From an uncultured Mycobacteriaceae bacterium (lineage in GTDB: Bacteria > Actinomycetota > Actinomycetes > Mycobacteriales > Mycobacteriaceae), in assembly GCA_902826815.1 (NCBI GenBank), contig CADEGF010000051.1, forward strand, positions 1-52,841: a stretch of DNA of 52,841 bases, read 5' to 3'. The notes under the pieces are model-generated. The model made no database searches, was not told where the DNA came from, and was given only the letters and a program-made list of their open reading frames with translations. A program made the translations under genes and the position numbers. Within the stretch, counting starts at the first letter, position 1. Each line of letters opens with the position of its first letter. Shown one piece after another: positions 17,446-27,387 of the stretch.

Positions 17446-17908
17446 GCTGCCGGTCGAGCTGACCGTCAACGGCCGCGCGCACCGGCACGTCGTCGAACCC
17501 CGGCTGACCCTCGCCGACTTCCTGCGGGAGAAGTGCGGGCTGACCGGAACCCACCTCGGCTGCGAGCACGGCGCGTGCGGAGCCTGCACGGTGCTGCTCG
17601 ACGGTCAGGCGGTGCGGGCGTGTCTGATCTTCGCCGTGCAGGTGGACGGCCAGGAGGTCACCACAGTCGAAGGCATCGCGGGCGAGGACGGCGAGCTGTC
17701 ACCCGTGCAGTCCGCGCTGCGCGACTGCCACGGACTGCAATGCGGTTTCTGCACACCGGGTTTCGTCACGTCGATCACCGCGCTGCTGCGCGACAACCCA
17801 CAACCCACCGACAATGAGATCCGCGAGGGCCTGTCCGGCAACTTCTGCCGGTGCACCGGCTATCAGGGCATCATCAACGCGGTGCACCGGGCCGCAGAAA
17901 CGATGTAG
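17438..17908 (+). CDS. 2Fe-2S small subunit of molybdenum hydroxylase (CoxS-like)
   Basis: 156 residues with both iron-sulphur clusters of the family. The plant-type site is CEHGACGACTVLLDG with a later cysteine in RACLI, and the second site is QCGFCTPGF with CRCTGYQ. This is a complete CoxS-type electron carrier. It is the last gene of the operon. Its TAG stop ends at 17908 and the stop of the convergent aldehyde dehydrogenase gene begins at 17909, so there is no space for a terminator between the operons. Confidence 0.93.
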   Translation: MHELPVELTVNGRAHRHVVEPRLTLADFLREKCGLTGTHLGCEHGACGACTVLLDGQAVRACLIFAVQVDGQEVTTVEGIAGEDGELSPVQSALRDCHGLQCGFCTPGFVTSITALLRDNPQPTDNEIREGLSGNFCRCTGYQGIINAVHRAAETM

Positions 17909-19339
<1,431 letters not shown>

Positions 19340-19354
19340 AACGGTCATCCTTCT

Positions 19355-21067
19355 CTACTGGGTTCCTTCTGCATACCACGTCCGGAATCGGTCGTACTTG
19401 GGCATCTCCTCGGAGTTGGCCTTCGGGTCGATGCAGACGTGCACCACGCCGACCTTGCCGCTGGCGTACGCCCGGGCGATCGCCGGCCCGATCTCGGATT
19501 CCTTCTCGACGTATTCACCGTGGCAACCGAAGCCCTCGCCGATCTTGTCCATCCGGACGTCTTTGCTCCAGTGCACGCCGGGCTGCGGGGACGGCTGTTC
19601 GAAGGTGCGCTTGTAGACACCCACCTCGAGTCCCCACTGGTGGTCGACCCCCACCACACAGACCAGCGGCAGGTGCTGCCTGGCCGCCGTCTCGAGTTCG
19701 GCGATGTGGAACAGGAATGCCGAGTCACTGGTCAGCAGCATGACGGGCCGGTTGCCACCGTCGGCCACAGAGGCGCCGACGGCGTACGGCAGGCCGGTGC
19801 CGAGGTGGCCGAAGTTCTGGTTCCAGATCACGTCACGGGGTTTGGACTGTGAGTAGGTCCACTGGAAGATCACGGTCGCGCCGCCGTCGCGGACCAGAAT
19901 GGCGTCCTCCAGCTCATTGAATGCCTTGGTGGCCTCGACGACGTAGCGCGCGGGGTGGATCGGGGAACGCCCGGTCGGGGCGCTCTCGGCGAGATCCGCA
20001 AGCTCTTTCGCGTCCTTCTTGATGAGCACGCCCAGCGCCTCAGAGGCCGTGCGTGGGGTATCGCGCAACGCCTCGACGAGTTGCGGCACCACGCCGCGCA
20101 GATCGCCGACCAATGACACGTCGAACGCGCGGTTGACGCCGATGGCGGTCGGGTCCTGCTCGACGTAGACCCATTTGCGGTTCGCATCGTTGGCCGCCCA
20201 ATGCTGGGTCCGGCCGTAGTGCATCGGCTCACCGAGTTCGGTGCCAAGCGCGACGCACAGGTCGGATTCCTCGACAGCGTCGTTGGCGGCCGGGGAGAAC
20301 AGGTAGGGGAACGTCCGCTCCTGCAGTCCCGGAATGAACGACGTGCCGCCGGAGGTCTGGATCACCGGGCAGGCCATCAGCTCAGCGAGCTCCTTGACCT
20401 CGGCCTGGGTGCGCGACGTGTGAACGCCGTGGCCCACCAACAGAATCGGGCTCTTTGCGGCGCGGATCAGCTCGGCGGCCTGCGCCACTTCCCGCGCCCC
20501 TGCGCCCTGATTGACCAGTCGGTACCGGTGCGGCGGCAACGGGTCGGCGACGTCGAGCTCTTCGAGGATCACGTGCGACGGGAACTCGACGTAGCTCGGG
20601 CCGGGTGTGCCGGACATGGAACGCCGGATCGCCTCTCGGATGATCTCGTCGGTCTGGTCGGCGTATTCGATCGAGCTGCTGTACTTCACCGACGGCGTGA
20701 AAAGCCCTTCCTGCTGCACGAATTGGATGCGTCCGCGGCGGACCCGTCGCTCCGTGATGCGGGCGCGCTGGCCGCCCAGGAAGATCACCGGTGAGTTCTC
20801 GACCAGTGCGCACATCATCGCGCCCGAGATGTTCGCGACACCGGGCCCGAGCGTGCCGATGCACAGTCCGGGCTTGCCGGTCATCCGGGACGCCGCCTCA
20901 GCCATGAACCCGGCGCTCAGTTCGTGGTGCGGGGCGACCACCGACCAGCCGCGGGCGTCGGCCTCGGCGAACATGTGCACGAAGTTGGGATCCGGGATAC
21001 CGAACAACGTGTTGACACCCTCGGCCTCGAAGAGGTCGAGGATCCGCTTGTAGACGTGCACGCCCAT
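19355..21067 (-). CDS. Thiamine-diphosphate enzyme, possibly 2-hydroxyacyl-CoA lyase/oxalyl-CoA decarboxylase-like
   Basis: 570 residues from ATG 21067, with AAAGGAG well placed upstream. The three-domain fold of acetolactate synthase-type enzymes is visible: N-terminal pyrimidine domain with cofactor-activating E49 in HHELSAGFMAEA, a central domain, and a C-terminal diphosphate domain. The usual GDG metal motif reads SDSAF, close to the GDSAF of oxalyl-CoA decarboxylase and 2-hydroxyacyl-CoA lyase, while the usual NN ligand pair reads DH (GVDHQWG). Annotation pipelines may call it acetolactate synthase-like. Being between acyl-CoA dehydrogenases and an aldehyde dehydrogenase, it more likely cleaves or decarboxylates a CoA intermediate to an aldehyde; that is inference. 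Confidence 0.75.
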   Translation of the reverse strand: MGVHVYKRILDLFEAEGVNTLFGIPDPNFVHMFAEADARGWSVVAPHHELSAGFMAEAASRMTGKPGLCIGTLGPGVANISGAMMCALVENSPVIFLGGQRARITERRVRRGRIQFVQQEGLFTPSVKYSSSIEYADQTDEIIREAIRRSMSGTPGPSYVEFPSHVILEELDVADPLPPHRYRLVNQGAGAREVAQAAELIRAAKSPILLVGHGVHTSRTQAEVKELAELMACPVIQTSGGTSFIPGLQERTFPYLFSPAANDAVEESDLCVALGTELGEPMHYGRTQHWAANDANRKWVYVEQDPTAIGVNRAFDVSLVGDLRGVVPQLVEALRDTPRTASEALGVLIKKDAKELADLAESAPTGRSPIHPARYVVEATKAFNELEDAILVRDGGATVIFQWTYSQSKPRDVIWNQNFGHLGTGLPYAVGASVADGGNRPVMLLTSDSAFLFHIAELETAARQHLPLVCVVGVDHQWGLEVGVYKRTFEQPSPQPGVHWSKDVRMDKIGEGFGCHGEYVEKESEIGPAIARAYASGKVGVVHVCIDPKANSEEMPKYDRFRTWYAEGTQ

Positions 21068-21080
21068 GGTGAAACTCCTT

Positions 21081-22040
21081 TTACAGGTAGCGTTTTGCGA
21101 GCTCTTGGCGGTGAGTCGCGGGTGAACCGAACAACGAACGATTGAGCGCGGCGCGTTTGAGATACACATGGATGCCGCTCTCCCACGTGTAGCCGATGCC
21201 GCCGTGCAATTGCATGGCCTTGCCGGCGATGTCGACGGCGGTGCCGCAGGCATGCGATTTAGCCATCGCGACCGCCACGTGAGAATCGGCTCGCTCGACG
21301 GTGACGGCGTCGATCGCGGCCGAAACGAGTTGGCGGGATATCGAAATGGTGGTGAGCATGTCGGCGCAGGCGTGCTTGACGGCCTGGAAGGACCCGATCG
21401 CGCGGCCGAACTGGTGCCGCACCTTCGCGTATTCGACCGTTGCGGCCAGCATCGCCTCCGAAACACCGATGCTGTCGCATGCGATCGCCACCGCGGCCCG
21501 CTCGCGCAACCGGCGCACCGCGGCGTCGGCGTTACCCTCGAATCGCAGAGTCTCGGTCACCGCGACGCCGTCAGTGGACACCGTCGACAGGCGACGGGTC
21601 TCGTCGAGAACGGGTTGCGGAGCAACCGTCGCGTCGACGAGCGCGACCGCACCGTCGACGACCACGAGCATCGCATCGGCGCCCTGGGCGTCGGGGACGA
21701 ATTCAGTCGATTCGACCGCGACGGCAAGCCTGACGGCGCCCGACGCCACTTCGGTCAGCAACCGGTCACGAGTGCCGCTGGGCTGCAATGCATTCAGGGT
21801 GCTCACCGCGAGCACGGCGCCGCCGAGGTAGCTGTTGGTACTGGCCGAGCGGCCCATCTCCTCGCAGATGATCGCGACTTCGGCGAATGTCGCACCGGCC
21901 CCGCCGAACTGCTCCGGAATCTCCAGGCCGACCCAGCCGGCGTCCACCAGCGCGGGCCAGTCGACCGCACGATCCTTGGCGAGCAGATCGCTCGCAACGG
22001 ATCTGAGCTCCGCGTGGAACTCGTCGAATTCGCGTGCCAT
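21081..22040 (-). CDS. Acyl-CoA dehydrogenase, short subunit type
   Basis: 319 residues, shorter than the usual 380-400. Its ATG at 22040 directly follows the stop of the next-upstream acyl-CoA dehydrogenase gene. It keeps the N-terminal helical region (DAGWVGLEIPEQFGGAG), a shrunken beta domain, and the C-terminal helices (YAKVRHQFGRAIGSFQAVKH and MQLHGGIGYTWE). In actinobacterial steroid catabolism such short proteins pair with a full-length partner as alpha2-beta2 enzymes that dehydrogenate bulky CoA esters. The adjacent 389-residue protein is the obvious partner. Cytoplasmic, FAD-dependent. Confidence 0.85.
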   Translation of the reverse strand: MAREFDEFHAELRSVASDLLAKDRAVDWPALVDAGWVGLEIPEQFGGAGATFAEVAIICEEMGRSASTNSYLGGAVLAVSTLNALQPSGTRDRLLTEVASGAVRLAVAVESTEFVPDAQGADAMLVVVDGAVALVDATVAPQPVLDETRRLSTVSTDGVAVTETLRFEGNADAAVRRLRERAAVAIACDSIGVSEAMLAATVEYAKVRHQFGRAIGSFQAVKHACADMLTTISISRQLVSAAIDAVTVERADSHVAVAMAKSHACGTAVDIAGKAMQLHGGIGYTWESGIHVYLKRAALNRSLFGSPATHRQELAKRYL

Positions 22041-23210
22041 CTACACCGCGCTCGGCTCTCGCGGCAGTTCAAGGCCGCGCTCGGCGATGATCGTCCGCTG
22101 GATCTCGCTCGACCCGCCGGGGATCGTCCACTCCCAGGAGCCGATGAAATCGAGGATCCACGAACCGGATTCCCACCCGCTGCTGGCCGACTTCACCAGT
22201 GCGGTGTGCGCAGGCAGGCCGCCGACCTCCGCGCCGAAGTCCGTCATGCGCTGCAGAAGCTCGCTGTAGAAGAGCTTCACGACGGAGGCGTCGGCGGGTC
22301 CTGCCGTGCCCGCCTCGGCATTCTCCACCAGCTCTCTGCACAGTCCGCGCAGACCGGTGATCTCGATGTCGAACTGTGCCAGCCGGTCGGCGACGACCGG
22401 ATCGCCGGTGGGACACGATTGCACCAGCCATCGGAAGCCGGCATTGCCGAGGCGCTCCGCGAGCTCCAGCATCGTCATTCCGCGTTCAGCGCCCAACGTC
22501 GCCTGGGCCACCTGCCAGCCGGAGTTCTCTGCGCCGACGAGGTTGGCCGCCGGAATCCTGACATCGTTGAGGAACACCTCGCAGAAGTGGGAGTCGCCGA
22601 TCGCGTTGCGGATGGGCCGCACCTCGACACCGGGGGTGGACATGTCGAGAAGAAAGTACGAAATACCTTTGCGCTTGGGGGCTTCGGAGTCGGTGCGGGC
22701 CAAGAGCAGGCACCAGTCGGCGTGCTTGCCGCCGCTGGCCCACAACTTCTGTCCGTTGACGACATAGCCGTCGCCGTCCCTGCGCGCCGTGGTCCGCAGG
22801 CTGGCCAGATCCGACCCCGCCTCCGGTTCGGAGAAACCCTGCACCCAGGTCTCGCCGTCGAGGATGGCAGGGAGGTGCTTGCTGCGTTGTTCCTCGGTGC
22901 CTGCCGCGAGCAGTGTGGACGCGGCGTGGTGGATGCCAACGAACGCGAGCACAAGCCGAGGCGCATCGTGGGCGGCAAGCTCGGAGTACAGCACGATCTG
23001 CTCGGCCACGCTCATGCCGCCGCCCCACTCCTTTGGCCAGTGCGGCACGGCGTAGCCCGCGGCATGCAGTTCGCCGAACCACCACTTCTGGAACCGGACG
23101 AACTCCTCGTCGCTGACGCCGGTCTGATTCGCGCGCCAGTCCGGCGGGATGTGTTCCTCACACCAGGCGCGCACCGTATCGCGGAAGTCGTCGAGTTGGG
23201 CTTTCGTCAT
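22041..23210 (-). CDS. Acyl-CoA dehydrogenase, full-length subunit
   Basis: 389 residues from ATG 23210, which overlaps the stop of the upstream gene (ATGA). FAD/substrate signatures WVQGFSEPEAGSDLASLRT and the C-terminal WTIPGGSSEIQRTIIAERGL are present. It oxidises an acyl-CoA to the enoyl-CoA and passes electrons to electron-transfer flavoprotein. With the downstream 319-residue protein it forms a long/short pair typical of heterotetrameric enzymes acting on ring-bearing substrates. No hydratase gene follows in the operon. Confidence 0.9.
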   Translation of the reverse strand: MTKAQLDDFRDTVRAWCEEHIPPDWRANQTGVSDEEFVRFQKWWFGELHAAGYAVPHWPKEWGGGMSVAEQIVLYSELAAHDAPRLVLAFVGIHHAASTLLAAGTEEQRSKHLPAILDGETWVQGFSEPEAGSDLASLRTTARRDGDGYVVNGQKLWASGGKHADWCLLLARTDSEAPKRKGISYFLLDMSTPGVEVRPIRNAIGDSHFCEVFLNDVRIPAANLVGAENSGWQVAQATLGAERGMTMLELAERLGNAGFRWLVQSCPTGDPVVADRLAQFDIEITGLRGLCRELVENAEAGTAGPADASVVKLFYSELLQRMTDFGAEVGGLPAHTALVKSASSGWESGSWILDFIGSWEWTIPGGSSEIQRTIIAERGLELPREPSAV

Positions 23211-24133
23211 GCGTACAACCCCGGAATACCGGATCGTCCTGCACGACGGGTCAATTCGTCGCGGGTGGCGGACAACCCGAGAGGCAGCCGGCGCAGCGGC
23301 TGGCTGTAGCGGGACAACCACGACAGGGTGGTCTCGTCACAGAATCCGACGGCGCCGTGCAGCTGATGGCACACCCGGAACACGATCTCCGCCGCTTCGA
23401 TTGCCGACATTCGCAGTGCGAGCGCGTCCACAAGCGCTTCGGGCTTGCCTGCGCCGACGCTCCACAGCGCGTACTTGGCGAGGATGTCGAGCCCGCTGCG
23501 TTCGACTTCTGCGTCGGTGAGCTGGAACTGCACACCCTGGAACGCCGAGAGTGGTTGGCCGAACTGCTTGCGCAGGGTGACGTGTGCGATGGTCAGCTCG
23601 ATGGCGCGGTCGAGCATGCCGAGCAGCGTCCAGCACGGCAGCACGAGCGCAAGTGCCACATCGGCTGCCCCGTTCCTGTCGGTCTCCGACAGCTCGAGTG
23701 GGGTGACGAATGCGGGCCCCGCGGTGCCGTGCGCGACGACTGCGCTTCTGACGCCGTCCAACGTCACTGCCGTCCAGCGTGTGTCGACTCCACCGACGGC
23801 GGCAGAGGGACGGTTCGACGCCACCACGATCAGGCCGTCGGAATCGACGTCGGTCGGCTTCGCAAGGCGTTCGGCGACTGGATACGGCAGCGCCCAGTAG
23901 CCGGCGCTGCGGCACAGCGCCGCCGCCGCTTCCAACCCGTCGGCGTCGGTGCGGGCGTCGAGTTCCCATGCGCCGAGTTCATTGCACACCGGCCCGACGA
24001 GGCGTTCGCGGATATCGGGTTTGGCTTCGGCCTGCTGAACGAGCTGATCTCCGCCCGCGGACTCGAATGCCCGAAGCGCCTGCCTGCCATATTCTTTGGC
24101 GTCGTCGCTGAGGTCGAGGATCATCTCGCTCAT
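23207..24133 (-). CDS. Acyl-CoA dehydrogenase, short divergent subunit
   Basis: 308 residues from ATG 24133, overlapping by four bases the stop of the full-length acyl-CoA dehydrogenase gene upstream. The N-terminal half is poorly conserved, and the C-terminal helices (LRKQFGQPLSAFQGVQF, VCHQLHGAVGFCDE) identify the family. The FAD-contact segments of the middle domain seem reduced. It is best read as the non-classical half of a two-gene acyl-CoA dehydrogenase with the 387-residue protein at 24130-25293. Alone it may be inactive. Confidence 0.83.
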   Translation of the reverse strand: MSEMILDLSDDAKEYGRQALRAFESAGGDQLVQQAEAKPDIRERLVGPVCNELGAWELDARTDADGLEAAAALCRSAGYWALPYPVAERLAKPTDVDSDGLIVVASNRPSAAVGGVDTRWTAVTLDGVRSAVVAHGTAGPAFVTPLELSETDRNGAADVALALVLPCWTLLGMLDRAIELTIAHVTLRKQFGQPLSAFQGVQFQLTDAEVERSGLDILAKYALWSVGAGKPEALVDALALRMSAIEAAEIVFRVCHQLHGAVGFCDETTLSWLSRYSQPLRRLPLGLSATRDELTRRAGRSGIPGLYA

Positions 24134-25293
24134 TTCGCCGCCAGCAGGGCGCGGGACAGCAGGATGCGCTGCATCTCGATGCTGCCGGAGGACACCGTGG
24201 ACGCCTGCGAGTAGTTCCAGTGATCCTCGACCTCGCCGAGGAACCATCGGCCGCCTGGATCGTCGGGTGACACCTCGGCGGCGATCTCCATCAGTACTTC
24301 CGCGCTGTCCTGATCGAGTTTCGTCACCGCGATGCGGTAGGCGGCGGCGTCTCCCGGTTGGATCCGACCGCTGCTCTGCAGCGATACGACGCGATACGCG
24401 AGGAGGCGGGCCCGACGGCAGTGGGTCAGCATCCGCACCCAGCGGCCCCGCAACTCAGCGGGTAGGTCCTCCCAGCGATCGGCGAGCACCGACGGCGCCG
24501 CTGCCAAGAGTCGTTCGCACCGCGCATACCTGGCGATGCCGACGCGCTCGAAGGACGTCACTTCCTGAACAATCGACCAACCGTTGTCGACCTCGCCGAG
24601 CACGTCCGCGCGGGTCACCCGGAGGTCGTCGAAGAACACCTCGTTGAGGTGGTGCGGGCCCAACATGGCGCGGATCGGCCGCACCTGGATGGCCGGATCG
24701 TCCATCGGGACAAGGAAAATGGTCAAGCCTTCTTGTTTTTTTCGGGCTGCGCCCTCTCCAACCTTGTGGGTACGTGTCAGCAGGAAACACCACTGCGCCA
24801 TCGTGGCGTAGGACGTCCAGATCTTCTGGCCGCTGACCAACCAGCCGTCGCCGTCGGGGCGTGCGGCGGTGCGCAGCGAGGCCAGGTCGGAGCCCGCCTC
24901 AGGCTCGGAGAAGCCCTGACACCAGATCACCTCGCCGCGGGCGATCGGCGGCAGATGCTTGCGCTGCTGCTCTTCTGTGCCGTGGCGCATGATGATCGGC
25001 CCGACCCAGTTGACGCCCATGTACTGCGCACCGCGCGGCTCGTGATGAGCCCACATCTCTTCCCGCACCACGGTCTGCTCCCACACCGACGCCCCACCGC
25101 CGCCGAACTCCTCCGGCCACGACAGGCACAGCAGGTTGTTGTCGGCGAGCGTCCGGCAGAACTGCTGGGCCGTCTCGAGGTCGGCCGGGTCGTCGGTGAA
25201 GGCGCCCAGAAAGCCCTCCGGCACATGGGTGTTGACCAGCTCGCGAAGTTCGCCGCGCAATTCTGCGGCGTCGCGCCCCATTTCGAAGTCCAC
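24130..25293 (-). CDS. Acyl-CoA dehydrogenase, full-length subunit
   Basis: 387 residues from ATG 25293, eight bases after the CoA-transferase stop. It contains LSWPEEFGGGGASVWEQ, the FAD-contact WCQGFSEPEAGSDLASLRT, and a C-terminal STVSSGSIEMQRILLSRALL. This is a complete family member that introduces a double bond next to the thioester. It overlaps the 308-residue short partner by four bases. Two such long/short pairs in one operon suggest two separate dehydrogenation steps on related bulky intermediates. Confidence 0.9.
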   Translation of the reverse strand: MDFEMGRDAAELRGELRELVNTHVPEGFLGAFTDDPADLETAQQFCRTLADNNLLCLSWPEEFGGGGASVWEQTVVREEMWAHHEPRGAQYMGVNWVGPIIMRHGTEEQQRKHLPPIARGEVIWCQGFSEPEAGSDLASLRTAARPDGDGWLVSGQKIWTSYATMAQWCFLLTRTHKVGEGAARKKQEGLTIFLVPMDDPAIQVRPIRAMLGPHHLNEVFFDDLRVTRADVLGEVDNGWSIVQEVTSFERVGIARYARCERLLAAAPSVLADRWEDLPAELRGRWVRMLTHCRRARLLAYRVVSLQSSGRIQPGDAAAYRIAVTKLDQDSAEVLMEIAAEVSPDDPGGRWFLGEVEDHWNYSQASTVSSGSIEMQRILLSRALLAAK

Positions 25294-25301
25294 CGGTCTA
25301 C

Positions 25302-26471
25302 CTATCCCGAGCCCACTGCGGGCTCGACGTCGGCGAGTCCAAGCTCGCGCAGCACTTCTGCGGTGTCCGCGCCGAGCTCACGGGTCGGGCCTGCGATCCG
25401 GCCAGGAGTCCGAGAGAACCACGTCGGCACACCAGGCATTCTCACGGGTCCGTGTGGCGTTTCCACGGTTTCGAACAGGCCGACCGCGTTCAGGTGTGGA
25501 TGGTCGAACAGCGCATCGGGGGTGTTGATCGGAGCGGCGGGGATCTCCAGCTCACGGAACAGTGTCAGCCACTCGTCGGTCGTGCGCTCCAACATCGTCT
25601 GCGCGACCAGCCCGTAGACGGTGTCGATGTCGTTGGCGCGCAGTTCGAGGGTTGCGTACGCCTCGGTCGCCCACGGTGGCCGCACAGCGTTGACGAACGC
25701 GTTCCAGTGCTTGTCGTTGTAGATGAGTGCCGCGATATGGCCGTCCTTCGTCGGGTAGGGCCTGCGATTCGGTGCCACGGTGCGCGGATACACCGCAGGA
25801 CCCAGGGGTGGGTCGAACATCGCGCCGTTGGCGTGTTCGACGAGCATGAAGGACGCCAGCGTCTCGAACATGCTGACCTCGACCTCTTGCCCCTCGCCGG
25901 TCCGCTCGCGGTGGAACAACGCCATCGTCGTCGCGTAGAGGGCGGTCAGGCCAGCCACCTTGTCGGCCATGATCGTTCCGACATAGTTGGCTTCGCCAGT
26001 CAGTTGCTCCTGTACGGCGGGTATCCCGCACTCGGCCTGAATGGTGTCGTCATAGGCGGGCAGGTCCCGGTTGGGCCCGCGCCTGCCGTACCCGTAGCAG
26101 TTCGTGTACACGACCGACGGGTTGATCGCGGCGACGTCGTCGTAGCCGAAGCCGAGCTTGGCGATCGCCTTGGCCCGCATCGAGTGGATGAACACATCGG
26201 CTGTCGCGACGAGGGCTCGCAGTGCGGTCTTGCCTTCATCGGTCCGAAGGTCGAGCACGATGGCGCGCTTGCCCCGGTTCACGTTGATGTACACGCCGCT
26301 CATACCGGGGGCAGGGCCCACCGAGATGTAGCGGGTGTTGTCGCCCGCAGGCGGCTCGACCTTGATCACGTCGGCGCCCATATCGGCCATGATCTGGGTG
26401 CAGTACGGGCCCATCACCATCGCGGTGAGGTCGACGACGCGGACTCCGGCAAGCGGACCTTGGCTAGCCAC
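25302..26471 (-). CDS. Class III CoA-transferase (CaiB/BaiF family)
   Basis: 389 residues if begun at GTG 26471, which lies inside the end of the upstream SDR gene (8-base overlap); no ATG fits. N-terminal VRVVDLTAMVMGPYCTQIMADMGADVIKVEPP is the family signature and D141 in LPAYDDTIQAE is the expected catalytic aspartate that forms the acyl anhydride. The family includes formyl-CoA transferase and carnitine or bile-acid CoA-transferases; it moves CoA between carboxylic acids without ATP. In this operon it may load the substrate acid using CoA from a released short acyl-CoA. The partner acids are unknown. Confidence 0.88.
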   Translation of the reverse strand: MASQGPLAGVRVVDLTAMVMGPYCTQIMADMGADVIKVEPPAGDNTRYISVGPAPGMSGVYINVNRGKRAIVLDLRTDEGKTALRALVATADVFIHSMRAKAIAKLGFGYDDVAAINPSVVYTNCYGYGRRGPNRDLPAYDDTIQAECGIPAVQEQLTGEANYVGTIMADKVAGLTALYATTMALFHRERTGEGQEVEVSMFETLASFMLVEHANGAMFDPPLGPAVYPRTVAPNRRPYPTKDGHIAALIYNDKHWNAFVNAVRPPWATEAYATLELRANDIDTVYGLVAQTMLERTTDEWLTLFRELEIPAAPINTPDALFDHPHLNAVGLFETVETPHGPVRMPGVPTWFSRTPGRIAGPTRELGADTAEVLRELGLADVEPAVGSG

Positions 26472-27387
26472 GGACGGCTCCCTGCGTTGCCATGCCGAAG
26501 CTGTACCGAATGTGGTCGCCGTGGCCGTCGGGTACGACCGGGAAGACGACAGGATTCGACGCGTCGCGGATCGCCGCCATGTGCTCGCCGACGTCGGCCA
26601 TGGACCACGACGGCCGGTACACCCCCGGCGTTTCCGCGACCACCGCCCGTGCCACCCGACCTGCCAGTGCAACCAGGATCTCCCCTGTGATGGAACAGGT
26701 TTCGTGCGCGAGCCAGCCGACGACAGGCGCCACAAGGTCTGGGCCCATCGGCGGATAGGCCGACGTGTCGATGCCCTCGGCCATCCTGGTGACAGCGGCA
26801 GGCACGATGACATTGCTCTTGACGCCCTCAGCGGCGCCTTCCATCGCGGCGACGTTGGACAGACCGATCACACCCGCCTTGGCGATCGCGTAGTTGGCCA
26901 CTTCGTGGTTTCCGTAAAGCCCGCCGATCGACGAGGTCAGTACGATGCGCCCGTAGCCCGCATCGCACATCAGCGGAAATGCCTGCCGCACAACGTGGAA
27001 GGCACCACGCAGATGGACATCCAGCACGGCCTCGAAGTCGTCGTAGGACATCGCCTTCAGCGACGCTCGGCGAACGTTGCCGGCATTGTGGACCAGGATG
27101 TCGATACGGCCGTAGCGGTCCAACGCCGCGTCGACGATCGCCTCGCCCCCGCTCGGCGTCGCCACCGAATCGGTGTTGGCGACGGCGTCACCACCCGCGG
27201 CGACGATTTCGCGCACCACCTCTTCTGCGGGGCCGACGTCGGTGCCGTCGCCGGTGAGGCTGCCGCCGGGGTCGTTGACGACGACCTTCGCGCCCTGCGA
27301 CGCGAGAAGCATGGCGTACGAGCGGCCCAGTCCCCTTCCGCCGCCTGTGACGACGGCGGCCCGGTCGTCGAATCTCAAGTCAGGCAT
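26464..27387 (-). CDS. Short-chain dehydrogenase, hydroxyacyl-CoA dehydrogenase-like
   Basis: 307 residues from ATG 27387, directly after the stop of the monooxygenase gene. It has the NAD site TGGGRGLG (14-21), NAG at 101-103, catalytic S152, Y166 and K170 (YAIAK). The inserted VVVNDPGGS-TGDGTD and the long C-terminal extension resemble the dehydrogenase domain of multifunctional enzyme type 2, including mycobacterial 17-beta-hydroxysteroid dehydrogenase-like proteins. It probably oxidises a hydroxyl group on a CoA-bound or free ring intermediate. Cytoplasmic. Confidence 0.88.
   Translation of the reverse strand: MPDLRFDDRAAVVTGGGRGLGRSYAMLLASQGAKVVVNDPGGSLTGDGTDVGPAEEVVREIVAAGGDAVANTDSVATPSGGEAIVDAALDRYGRIDILVHNAGNVRRASLKAMSYDDFEAVLDVHLRGAFHVVRQAFPLMCDAGYGRIVLTSSIGGLYGNHEVANYAIAKAGVIGLSNVAAMEGAAEGVKSNVIVPAAVTRMAEGIDTSAYPPMGPDLVAPVVGWLAHETCSITGEILVALAGRVARAVVAETPGVYRPSWSMADVGEHMAAIRDASNPVVFPVVPDGHGDHIRYSFGMATQGAVRG

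Noticed and set aside
13497-17908. True aerobic CO dehydrogenase operon
   Set aside because: The active-site loop lacks the AYXCSFR cysteine needed for the Mo-Cu centre, so CO oxidation is unlikely despite the cox-like layout.
19355-21466. Extended 703-codon frame for the ThDP enzyme
   Set aside because: The extra residues overlap the neighbouring acyl-CoA dehydrogenase; AAAGGAG and ATG at 21067 give the normal family start.
21168-23309. Rightward open frame of 713 codons opposite two acyl-CoA dehydrogenases
   Set aside because: Its translation has no domain and mirrors the codon pattern of the real leftward genes; long antisense frames are common in GC-rich DNA.
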